Below, piece by piece: positions 8,091 to 16,748 of a DNA stretch of 34,915 nt. This DNA is from Alphaproteobacteria bacterium (GTDB taxonomy: Bacteria > Pseudomonadota > Alphaproteobacteria > Micropepsales > Micropepsaceae). Position 1 is the first letter of the stretch. The number at the start of each line of letters is the position of its first letter. A program made the position numbers and the translations under genes. The stretch lies in NCBI GenBank assembly GCA_003131925.1, contig PKWC01000072.1, forward strand, positions 36,938 through 71,852. The letters run 5' to 3'. Below the pieces are notes generated by a model, which was not told the DNA's origin, made no database searches, and was given only the letters and a program-made list of their open reading frames with translations.

Positions 8091-9389
8091 GTGGCTGTAG
8101 CGACGTTGGACGACGTGGAGGCGCCTGCCCGGGCTGGCTTGCCGCTGCGTCACGTCGCGGCCGTGGCGGCAGGCAATGCGCTCGGGTTCTACGATTTTCT
8201 TACCTACGCGTTCTTTGCGGTCCAGATCGGACATACTTTCTTCCCCTCGCGCGATCCCGCGTCCAGTCTTCTTCTCTCGCTTGCGACGTTCGGCGCGGGC
8301 TTTTTCACGCGCCCCCTGGGCGGGATCGTCATCGGCATTCTGGGCGATCGAAAGGGGCGCAAGCCCGCGATGTTCGTCTCCTTTTCGCTCATGGGCGCGG
8401 CGATCGTCGGGCTGGCGCTGACGCCGTCCTACCGCGCCATCGGCGTTGCCGCGCCCATTCTGGCGATCTCGTTCCGGCTGCTGCAGGGTTTCGCACTCGG
8501 CGGGGAAGTCGGTCCGACCACGGCTTATCTGATTGAAGCCGCGCATGAGAGAAATCGCGGCCTCTTCGGCTCGCTGCAATACGCGACGCAGGATCTTGCC
8601 ATACTGTGCGCGGGACTGGTCGGTGTCGCGCTCGCCAACATTCTCGATGCATCGGCGCTCGACGCCTGGGGCTGGCGCATCGCATTTCTGATCGGCACCG
8701 CGATCGTGCCCTTCGCCCTGCTGATCCGGCGCCAGCTTCCGGAAACGCTCGATGCGCGGCCGCCCGTCCGCAAGGCACGTGAGCCGTGGCGGCCACATTT
8801 GCGTGTCGCCCTCTTTGGGCTCCTGCTGCTCGGCAGCGGTACGATCGCAAGCTATGTGCTCATTTACATGACCACCTATGCCACGACGACGCTGCACATC
8901 GCCTCAAATTACGCGTTTGGCGCGACGGTGGTCGGAGGGTTCTGCGGAGTCTGTTTTGATCCAGTCAGTGGCTGGCTGTCCGACCGTTTCGGACGAAAGC
9001 CGGTGATGATGGTGCCATGGGCGCTGCTTTTCTTTGCGGTGCTGCCGGTATTCATGCTCATGGCGCATTTCCGCTCCGCCGGGGCGCTTTATGCAGCCAC
9101 AGCCGCGATGCAAATCCTCGTGTCGCTGGGCTCGCCTGCGGTTGTCACAGCAATCACCGAAGCGCTCCCACCGCACATCCGGTCCGCAGCGCTGTCAACG
9201 ATCTATGCCGTCGCCATTTCCACTTTCGGCGGAACGACGCAGTTCGTGATCACCTGGCTCATCGCGCGAACGGGTAATCCGCTCGCCCCGGCCTGGTATC
9301 TGATGGGCGCGATCGTGGTGGGATTGGTGACCATGTTCGCATTCGAAGAAACCGCTCCCGCCGCGGTGTTGTCGCGGCGAGGGCGATAA
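8091..9389 (+). CDS. MFS transporter, MHS (metabolite:H+ symporter) family
   Basis: 12-TM-like ORF; GNALGFYDFLTYAFFAVQIGHTFFPS, RPLGGIVIGILGDRKGRKPAM, RLLQGFALGGEVG, SDRFGRKPVM. GTG 8091 favoured, TTG 8055 possible. Confidence 0.88.
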   Translation: MAVATLDDVEAPARAGLPLRHVAAVAAGNALGFYDFLTYAFFAVQIGHTFFPSRDPASSLLLSLATFGAGFFTRPLGGIVIGILGDRKGRKPAMFVSFSLMGAAIVGLALTPSYRAIGVAAPILAISFRLLQGFALGGEVGPTTAYLIEAAHERNRGLFGSLQYATQDLAILCAGLVGVALANILDASALDAWGWRIAFLIGTAIVPFALLIRRQLPETLDARPPVRKAREPWRPHLRVALFGLLLLGSGTIASYVLIYMTTYATTTLHIASNYAFGATVVGGFCGVCFDPVSGWLSDRFGRKPVMMVPWALLFFAVLPVFMLMAHFRSAGALYAATAAMQILVSLGSPAVVTAITEALPPHIRSAALSTIYAVAISTFGGTTQFVITWLIARTGNPLAPAWYLMGAIVVGLVTMFAFEETAPAAVLSRRGR

Positions 9390-9390
9390 C

Positions 9391-9422
9391 GCGGGCGAAG
9401 GGACCGAAGCCCGCTCGCCCGC
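9391..9422. terminator. Candidate hairpin between convergent genes
   Basis: gcgggcga (9391-9398) / tcgcccgc (9415-9422), 2 nt after the MFS stop; no U-tract, so tentative. Confidence 0.35.
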
Positions 9423-9433
9423 ATCACGCAATC

Positions 9434-9673
9434 CTATCGGTAGCACCAGCGCCGGCCGCACATCCAGCGATCACGCCAATAACGGCCGTGCCAATAGTAG
9501 TTGTAGTAGCCGCCATGCCAGCGATAGCCCCAGCAGCGGTGACGCCAGCCGCAGTAATGGCCAGGCCCCGGAACGCCGACGCTTACCCCAACCACGACAG
9601 CCGAAGCCGGCATTGCGGCGGCGAGAGGCGCGACGACCAATGCCGCGGCCAGAAGCGCATGTTTCAATTGCAT
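9434..9673 (-). CDS. Small secreted W/Y/H/R-rich protein
   Basis: MQLKHALLAAALVVAPLAAAMPASA signal peptide, then VVVGVSVGVPGPGHYCGWRHRCWGYRWHGGYYNYYWHGRYWRDRWMCGRRWCYR. Confidence 0.75.
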   Translation of the reverse strand: MQLKHALLAAALVVAPLAAAMPASAVVVGVSVGVPGPGHYCGWRHRCWGYRWHGGYYNYYWHGRYWRDRWMCGRRWCYR

Positions 9674-9790
9674 CAGATACTCCTCATCTTTGTGCCGCCT
9701 GCACCCACAGAACGCACCTCCGCGAGCGAGTCGGCTTCGAGTTAGCAAATGTTTATCACACTATCCGCTCCGCCTGCAAAAAATCCTGCC

Positions 9791-11284
9791 TCATTGGCCG
9801 CCGTCCGCCTCCTCCAGGACAACTTCGTGCCCCCAAAGGCGCTCCAGATGCGTGCAGACGAGATCCCGCGTCTTTGCGTGCAGCGGGATTCCCCGATGCA
9901 TGAGATGCACGAGACGAAGTTTGCGGTTCCCTTTCAGATCTGCGTCGGCGACCTGAATGTTCGGATCTGTGAGGCCCACATCATACTGCCGCGCCAACGA
10001 ACTGCGGATGCGGCGATAGCCGCTTTCGTCGTGGATGGCTGAAACCCTGCAGGACTCATCACCTGCCTTGTCGTGGAGCTCGAACAGCCGGAACTCGCGC
10101 ATGAGTCTCGGGCTCAGAAACTGCTCGATGAAGCTCTCGTCGCGATAGTTCGCCCACGCATCGCTCAGCGCGCCCATCCAGTCTTGCGAGCCGGCAATTT
10201 GCGGAAACCAGTCGCGATCCTCCGCGCTCGGCGTTTCGCAGATTCGCCTGATGTCGGCCATCATTCCGAATCCGAGCGCGTAGGGATTGAATCCGTTCCA
10301 GCGCGGATCGTTGAAGTCGGGCTGGTAGATGACGCCCGTGTGGCTGTGGAGGAATTCGAGAAGCGATCCCTCAGTAATAAGGCCGCGGTCGTAAAGCATG
10401 TGCATGATCGTATGGTGCACAAAGGTCGCGCAGCCTTCATTCATCACTTTGGTTTGACGCTGCGGATAGAAATACTGCGCGAGGCTGCGCACGATTCTAA
10501 TGAGCTCGCGCTGCCAGGGGCGCAGCCCGGGCGAATATTTCTCGAGGAGGTAAAGAATGTTTTCCTCTGGCAGTTTCATTTCGCTGCCGAAATCCTCTTC
10601 CGGATCGATGGTGGGCGGCGCGGCCGGAGGGTCGATGCCGGCGGGCAGCGTCCGCCACAATTCGTTGCGCGATTCCTCCTCGTGTTCCATGCGGCGCCGT
10701 CGCTTTTCCAGCACCCGTTCCTTTGAGGGCTTCGGCGGCCGCCGATAACGGAAGACGCCATGCTCCATGAGCGCATGCGCAGAATCGAGAACCGCCTCTA
10801 CCTCGGCGCGCCCGTGGCGATCCTCGCAGGCCGAGATATAGCGCTTGGCGAAGGCGAGATAATCGAGAATGCCTTCGGCATTGGTCCACTGCCGGAACAG
10901 GTAGTTGTTCTTGAAAAAGTGATTGTGACCGAAGGCGGCGTGCGCGATGACCAGCGCCTGCATGGTCATCGTGTTCTCCTCGAGCAGATAGGAGATACAG
11001 GGACTGGAGTTGATCACGATCTCGTAGGCAAGGGCCGAATATCCGTGGCGGTAGAGCTGTTCCTCCCGCGCGAAAAGCTTTCCGAACGACCAGTGGCTGT
11101 ACATCAGCGGCATGCCCAGCGAGGAATAGGCATCCAGCATCTGCTCGGACGAGATGATCTCGATCTGGCTGGGATAGACGTCGAGCTTGAGGTCTTCGAC
11201 CGCGATCTTCTCGATTTCGCGGTAGACGCGATCGAGCGAGGGAAAATCCCATTCCTGTTCGGTGAAAAGCGGCGAGCCACCCAT
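9791..11284 (-). CDS. SpoVR family protein
   Basis: WDFPSLDRVYREIEKIAVEDLKLDVYPSQIEIISSEQMLDAYSSLGMPLMYSHWSFGK, NEGCATFVHHTIM, FNPYALGFGMMADIRRICE: classic SpoVR/YcgB motifs. Start reassigned to ATG 11284. Confidence 0.95.
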   Translation of the reverse strand: MGGSPLFTEQEWDFPSLDRVYREIEKIAVEDLKLDVYPSQIEIISSEQMLDAYSSLGMPLMYSHWSFGKLFAREEQLYRHGYSALAYEIVINSSPCISYLLEENTMTMQALVIAHAAFGHNHFFKNNYLFRQWTNAEGILDYLAFAKRYISACEDRHGRAEVEAVLDSAHALMEHGVFRYRRPPKPSKERVLEKRRRRMEHEEESRNELWRTLPAGIDPPAAPPTIDPEEDFGSEMKLPEENILYLLEKYSPGLRPWQRELIRIVRSLAQYFYPQRQTKVMNEGCATFVHHTIMHMLYDRGLITEGSLLEFLHSHTGVIYQPDFNDPRWNGFNPYALGFGMMADIRRICETPSAEDRDWFPQIAGSQDWMGALSDAWANYRDESFIEQFLSPRLMREFRLFELHDKAGDESCRVSAIHDESGYRRIRSSLARQYDVGLTDPNIQVADADLKGNRKLRLVHLMHRGIPLHAKTRDLVCTHLERLWGHEVVLEEADGGQ

Positions 11285-12597
11285 CACGCGATCTCGCTCT
11301 TCTTGAACAGCTCGTGAAAGACCGGGAAGATGTCGGACGGCCGCGCGATCCTCTTGGTCGCGAAATTCGGCCACAGCGCCGACACCGTGCGGTAGGCGCG
11401 CCAAAGCTCGGCGCCGGAATCCTCGTTGGCGAACACCTCCATTTCGCGCTCGTCCAGAATCTCGATATAGGCGTAATACTGGCAGAGCGGCATGATCTCG
11501 CCGTTCAGCATCTCCGCGCAATGGCGCGCGTCGCCGGACTGTGTGTAACCGTCGGATGCCTGCGCCGCATAGATGTTCCAGTCGGCGGTCGTATAGCGCT
11601 CTTTCTGGATCTCCAGCATCTTCTCGAGGGCGGACGAGACGATCGTCCCGCCGGACTGCCGCGAATAGAAGAATTCGTGCTCGTCAACCTCCTGCGCGTC
11701 ATGGGTGTGGCGGACGAACACGATGTCGACGCGGTCATAACGCCGCTTCAGGAACAGATGGAGAAGCATGTAGAAGCGCTTGGCGAGATCCTTCTCCCGC
11801 TCCCCCATCGAACCCGACACGTCCATCAGGCAGAACATGACCGCGCGACTGGCCGGCACAGGCTGTTCGGCGAATGCATTGAAGCGGACGTCGACCGGAT
11901 CGATGAAGGCGATCCACTTGCGGCGCGCGATGGCGCGGGCAAGCTCCTCCTTCAGCGCGAGAATTTCCGAACGGGTCTCCTCTGTCTGCAGGGTCACGCG
12001 CTCGAGCGCATCAAGACGTGCCTGCAGAATCTCGATGTCGGCGGCCCGCGGACGTTTGAGGGCGAGTCTCCGTCCGAAGGCATTGCGCATCGTGCGGACG
12101 AGATTGATCTGGGTCGGCGGGCCCGAGGTTGTGAGGCCCGCACGCCTCCAGCTCTTTCTGGGCGTTTCCTTGAGGCTCGTGCGCACCAGATTGGGAAGCT
12201 CGAGATCCTCGAAGAAGATTTGGAGAATCTCGTCCTGCGTCATCGTGAACTCGAAATCATCTTCGCCGTCGCCGGAGTCGGCGGCTTCCTTTCCGCGGCC
12301 GCCATCCTCGCCCCAGCGAGGCTTCCTGATTTCGTCCCCCGGAACGAACTCCTTGTTGCCCGGGAGCACGAAATCGCGTTCGCCGCCGGCCTTTGGATCG
12401 AGGCGGAACCGCGGTTCCTTTGTACCCTTGGTCGAAATCCTGACCTTGCGGTCCTTGCCGATGTCGGCGACGCCCGCCTCCTTCAGCGATTTCTGCACTG
12501 ACTCGCGAATCTGCGCCCGCGCGCGGCGCAGGAAGCGCTGGCGGTTGGCGAGACTCTTGCCCTTGGGATTGAGGCGCCGGTCGATGAAATAGCTCAT
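11284..12597 (-). CDS. yeaH: DUF444 / YeaH family protein (VWA-like)
   Basis: MSYFIDRRLNPKGKSLANRQRFLRRAR...; CLMDVSGSMGEREKDLAKRFYMLLHLFLKRRYDRVDIVFVRHTHDAQEVDE. Start reassigned to ATG 12597; stop overlaps spoVR start. Confidence 0.95.
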   Translation of the reverse strand: MSYFIDRRLNPKGKSLANRQRFLRRARAQIRESVQKSLKEAGVADIGKDRKVRISTKGTKEPRFRLDPKAGGERDFVLPGNKEFVPGDEIRKPRWGEDGGRGKEAADSGDGEDDFEFTMTQDEILQIFFEDLELPNLVRTSLKETPRKSWRRAGLTTSGPPTQINLVRTMRNAFGRRLALKRPRAADIEILQARLDALERVTLQTEETRSEILALKEELARAIARRKWIAFIDPVDVRFNAFAEQPVPASRAVMFCLMDVSGSMGEREKDLAKRFYMLLHLFLKRRYDRVDIVFVRHTHDAQEVDEHEFFYSRQSGGTIVSSALEKMLEIQKERYTTADWNIYAAQASDGYTQSGDARHCAEMLNGEIMPLCQYYAYIEILDEREMEVFANEDSGAELWRAYRTVSALWPNFATKRIARPSDIFPVFHELFKKSEIA

Positions 12598-12697
12598 GAC
12601 GGGCAGCCGCATGTTTCGCAGATGCAGGCGACGGATGTCATTAGGATTTCGATGTCCTGCGCCATGAATTCTGCTTTCCCGGCGCAGCGACGCGCAA

Positions 12698-14641
12698 TCA
12701 CCCCGCCTTGTTGACCCGCATGTACCATTCGACAAGCCGGCGCACCTGCCTCGATGTGTAGCCGCGCGCGAGCATGCGCTTGACGAACTCGTTGTGCTTG
12801 GTTTCGGTGTCGGAATCCTTCTTCGATTCGAAGCTGATGACGGGCAGAAGGTCTTCCACCTGGCTGAACATCCGCTTTTCGATGACGTTGCGGATTTTCT
12901 CGTAAGCCGTCCAGGCCGGATTTTTGCCGTCGTTGGCGGCGCGATAGCGCAGGGCGAATTTTACGACCTCGTTGCGGAAGTCCTTGGGGTTGGCGATGCC
13001 GGCCGGCTTCTCGATCTTGGAGAGTTCGCCGTCAAGCGCCGCGCGATCCAGCAGCTGGCCGGTGTCGGCATCCTTGTAGTCCTGATCCTCGATCCACGCA
13101 TCGGCATAGGCGATGTAGCGGTCGAAGACGTTTTGGCCGTATTCACCGTAGGATTCCAGATAGGCCTTCTGGATTTCCTTGCCGATGAATTCCGCGTATC
13201 GCGGCGCCAGGTCCGCCTTGATGAATTCGAGGTATTTTCTCTCCAATTCATCAGGGAACTGCTCGCGCCGGATGGACTGCTCGACCACGTACATGAGATG
13301 CACCGGATCGGCGGCGACTTCCGTGACGTCGTAATTGAACGTTTCGGACAGGGTCTTGTAGGCGAAGCGCGTCGAAATTCCCGTCATGCCCTCATCGATG
13401 CCCGCGGCGTCGCGATACTCCTGCAGGGTCTTCGCCTTGGGATCGGTGTCCTTGAGCTTCTCTCCGTCGTAGACGCGCATCTTGGAGATGCGATTGGAGT
13501 TTTCGTGCTCCTTGAGCCTCGTCATGACGCAGAATTTGGCGAGCAACTCCAAAGTCTCGGGCGAGCAGGGCGCGGGCTGAAGCTCGCTGCTGCGAAGCAG
13601 CTTGCGATAGATTTCCGTCTCTTCGGTCACGCGCAGCACGTAGGGCACCGTGACGACGCAGATGCGGTCGAGGAATGCCTCGTTGTTGCGGTTGGCCTTG
13701 AACACCAGCCATTCCGCTTCATTCGAATGCGCAAGAATAATGCCGTTGAAGGGGATCGGTCCCAATGTCTCGGTGCCGATGTAGTTTCCTTCCTGAGTCG
13801 CGGTCAGCAGGGGATGCAGTACCTTGATCGGCGCCTTGAACATCTCCACGAATTCCATCAGGCCCTGATTGGAACGGCACAATCCGCCGGAGAAGGAATA
13901 GGCATCCGAATCGTTCTGGCTGAAATGCTCGAGCTTGCGGATGTCCACCTTGCCGACAAGTGAGGAAATGTCCTGGTTGTTTTCGTCGCCGGGCTCCGTC
14001 TTGGAGATCGCGATCTGGCGCAGCTTCGAAGGAAAAACGCGCGCGACTTCGAAGCGCGAAATGTCGCCGCCGAACTGATCCAGGCGCTTCACCGCCCACG
14101 GGCTGATCACTCCGGTGAGGCGGTGGCGGTCGATCCCGTAACGGTCTGCGAGGAGCGAACCCAGTTCCTCGGAACGGAACAGCCCAAGCGGCGACTCGAA
14201 GACGGGGCTGATCTCCTCGCCGGCCTTGAGGACATAGATGGGGTTTTTCTCCATCAGATCCTTGAGCCGCTCGGCGAGTGAGGACTTGCCGCCCCCCACA
14301 GGGCCCAGCAGATATAGAATCTGCCGCTTTTCCTCGAGGCCCTGGGCAGCGTGGCGGAAATAGCCGACGATCCGCTCGATCGTATCCTCCATGCCGAAGA
14401 AGCCGTCGAAGGCGCGATAGATCTTGATCGTCCGATTGAAGAAGATGCGGCCGAGGCGCGAATTTTGTGCCGTGTCGACGAGGTCCGGCTCACCGATCGC
14501 CGCGACCAGCCGTTCAGCAGGGGCGGCGTACAACATCTTGTCGTCGCGGGCGGCCAAGAGCCAATCCCGAAGGCTCATCGTCTCCAGGCGTTCCCGGGCG
14601 TAGTCCCGGGAAAAAACATCGAAGACATCCAGCGTGCTCAT
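12698..14641 (-). CDS. prkA: PrkA family serine protein kinase (YeaG)
   Basis: P-loop YLLGPVGGGKSSLAERLK; FNGIILAHSNEAEW; STRFAYKTLSETFNYD. Start reassigned to ATG 14641. Confidence 0.95.
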   Translation of the reverse strand: MSTLDVFDVFSRDYARERLETMSLRDWLLAARDDKMLYAAPAERLVAAIGEPDLVDTAQNSRLGRIFFNRTIKIYRAFDGFFGMEDTIERIVGYFRHAAQGLEEKRQILYLLGPVGGGKSSLAERLKDLMEKNPIYVLKAGEEISPVFESPLGLFRSEELGSLLADRYGIDRHRLTGVISPWAVKRLDQFGGDISRFEVARVFPSKLRQIAISKTEPGDENNQDISSLVGKVDIRKLEHFSQNDSDAYSFSGGLCRSNQGLMEFVEMFKAPIKVLHPLLTATQEGNYIGTETLGPIPFNGIILAHSNEAEWLVFKANRNNEAFLDRICVVTVPYVLRVTEETEIYRKLLRSSELQPAPCSPETLELLAKFCVMTRLKEHENSNRISKMRVYDGEKLKDTDPKAKTLQEYRDAAGIDEGMTGISTRFAYKTLSETFNYDVTEVAADPVHLMYVVEQSIRREQFPDELERKYLEFIKADLAPRYAEFIGKEIQKAYLESYGEYGQNVFDRYIAYADAWIEDQDYKDADTGQLLDRAALDGELSKIEKPAGIANPKDFRNEVVKFALRYRAANDGKNPAWTAYEKIRNVIEKRMFSQVEDLLPVISFESKKDSDTETKHNEFVKRMLARGYTSRQVRRLVEWYMRVNKAG

Positions 14642-15114
14642 CACTGTCACTCCTTGTACGTCACGCACGCCTTCCACGATTGATATCGTGGCCCTCCGCG
14701 GACATGACAAGTCAGGTGAACATTGCGCCTTCCACTTACCCTCTCAGTGCCTGCTGAAGTAATCCTTAAGGATCTGCGTTCGTTCCACATTTGTTAGCCG
14801 CTGGCGCGCCGCTTCCCGTTCGCACGAATCTCGTGCGGCGCGCTCCTACAAACACGGTTTTATCCGACACCGTTTCGACGGTCCTGAACTCGAGCCCGGC
14901 ACAAGCAAATCAGCGACGATCGATAAGCCATTGTAACTCCTTTTCCTTCGGATGCCATAGCGGCACCACGAAATTCCTGTGGGTGCCGCGTTCCCAGCAA
15001 GATTCTGCCTGTCGCGGAATTTCGGCCCTCCGCGGCAGCCGGAACTGTGCCGTGCTGCGCCCGCACAATTCAGCGTGAAGTGCTTGCCGACGTCACCGTT
15101 CTTCGGTCAATCTC

Positions 15115-15666
15115 GTGCGGATGGACGAGCTTGTTACCGCGGTACGAATCGCGCGGCCTGAAGATGCCGCCGCGGTGGCCCGAATTTACATCGAGTCCTG
15201 GCATGACACCTACGCCGCGATATTGCCGGTGCGCATGCTCTGCGCGATGACGCCGAAAGGGCAGGCGGCGCGATGGCGAGCGGCGATTCGCGCGCGTGGC
15301 CGCGAACAGGTCTTGGTGGCCGAGAGCGACAGGCACGGCATCGTCGGCATGTCGAGTATCGGCCCCTCGCGTGATGGTGGTCTGGGCTACGACGGAGAGG
15401 TCTATACGCTGTACGTCGATCCGGCCTTCTTCGGCCGCGGAGCCGGGCGTGCATTGTTGCGGGCGGGATTCGCGACGCTGCGCACGCGCGGCTTTTCGTC
15501 CTGCATGATCTGGGCGCACGCCCGCAATCCGGTGCGATTTTTTTACGAGGCAATGGGCGGACGCCTTGTTGCCGAACGTGTCCAGCGCCTGATGGGGGAT
15601 CCGGTTCCCGAAGCGGCGTTCGCCTGGCGAAGGCTGGCTCTCGCAGAGCGCAGCCCTGCGAGGTAG
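15115..15666 (+). CDS. GNAT family N-acetyltransferase
   Basis: VRIARPEDAAAVARIYIESWHDTYA ... LYVDPAFFGRGAGRALLRAG ... NPVRFFYEAMGGR. GTG 15115 or ATG 15121 start. Confidence 0.88.
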   Translation: MRMDELVTAVRIARPEDAAAVARIYIESWHDTYAAILPVRMLCAMTPKGQAARWRAAIRARGREQVLVAESDRHGIVGMSSIGPSRDGGLGYDGEVYTLYVDPAFFGRGAGRALLRAGFATLRTRGFSSCMIWAHARNPVRFFYEAMGGRLVAERVQRLMGDPVPEAAFAWRRLALAERSPAR

Positions 15667-15683
15667 TACAGGGGTTAGAGCTC

Positions 15684-16214
15684 TTATCGCGCTTTCAAAC
15701 CGGCCGGCGTAATATAATCGATCAGAGCGCCCGTTCCCGGTGCGACCTTTGCCCAATCGTCGACGTCGAAATCAAGCACCACGAGCGCGCAGGTCGGGAA
15801 TTTCGCAGCGAGGGCCGCCGCGCGGCTGCGCTCTTCCGCATCGGCCGGCTTGCGCACGAGTTTGCGCGCGAAATCCTCCAGGCCCGGATTGTGGCCGATG
15901 ACGACTACCGCACGCGCGTCTCCACTCTCTGTCCGGATGCATTTCAGGATTGCTGCGGCGGTGGCGTCGTACAGCGAATCGAGGAATCGCGTCTTGGGGT
16001 GAGCGCCGATCTCCGGCGCCGCATATTCCCAGGTCTGCGTCGTGCGGCGCGCATCCGAGCAAAGCACAAGGTCGGGGAGATAACCCTTCTTGCGCATCTC
16101 CGCGCCCATGAAGACGGAATCGCTGCGGCCACGCTCGATGAGCGCGCGCTCCTTGTCATGTTTCTCATCGTGAGGCCCGGCTTTGGCGTGGCGCAATACG
16201 AACAAGCGTTTCAT
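15684..16214 (-). CDS. Histidine phosphatase family protein (SixA-like)
   Basis: MKRLFVLRHAKAGPHDEKHDKERALIERGR (RHA/RHG motif), LCSDARRTTQTWE, VVVIGHNPGLEDFARKL. Confidence 0.9.
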   Translation of the reverse strand: MKRLFVLRHAKAGPHDEKHDKERALIERGRSDSVFMGAEMRKKGYLPDLVLCSDARRTTQTWEYAAPEIGAHPKTRFLDSLYDATAAAILKCIRTESGDARAVVVIGHNPGLEDFARKLVRKPADAEERSRAAALAAKFPTCALVVLDFDVDDWAKVAPGTGALIDYITPAGLKAR

Positions 16215-16245
16215 GACAGTGCGCTGTTGCTTCGTTCGATACGCC

Positions 16246-16656
16246 TTAGGGGGTCCGGTAGCGCGCCTCGGCCGCGTGGTCGAGCGCGGCAGCGGAGAGT
16301 CTGTCGATTTCGAGACTGCGGCGCAAGAGTTCGATGATGCGGACTTCCTCCAGCATCACGCGCGGTTCGGTGAGAGCGACTTCGAGCGCGAGCCAGTAGG
16401 CCGTCTCGCGCAACGGTTCCGGCAAGGCATCCTTGATCAGGCCCAGCACGGCGTCGAGCCCGTCCTGCTCCTGCAGGATCGCGGCGCATTCCTGCGAGAC
16501 AGCAAGCAGGCGTCGCTCGTCAAACTCACGGAACACCGGCAAGGTGCGGACGATGTCTCCGATCGTGCGCAGTTCTCGCTCGCTCATATTGCCATCGGAG
16601 GCCGAGACGACAACCATCACATAGATCAGTGCCGCGTGGTGGCTTATGGCGTTCAT
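16246..16656 (-). CDS. TerB-like family protein
   Basis: 136 aa, helical; VMVVVSASDGNMSERELRTIGDIV resembles TerB/TerB-like N-terminal pattern. Confidence 0.65.
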   Translation of the reverse strand: MNAISHHAALIYVMVVVSASDGNMSERELRTIGDIVRTLPVFREFDERRLLAVSQECAAILQEQDGLDAVLGLIKDALPEPLRETAYWLALEVALTEPRVMLEEVRIIELLRRSLEIDRLSAAALDHAAEARYRTP

Positions 16657-16748
16657 AAAGGCCCTCGAATTTGGCGCGACCTTAATGCGCCTTGACCGCG
16701 TGGGGCAAGGCGCGTCACCAAACGGCCCGAGAACAGGTGCACAGCATC

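Noticed and set aside
11314-12501. 395-aa plus-strand ORF
   Set aside because: Antisense to the clear yeaH/DUF444 gene; composition is an antisense artefact of GC-rich codons.
12794-13963. 389-aa plus-strand ORF
   Set aside because: Antisense to prkA, no family motifs.
16657-16748. Canonical SAM-II riboswitch upstream of metZ
   Set aside because: The conserved core elements of SAM-II are not visible; only a hairpin with an alternative stem is supported.
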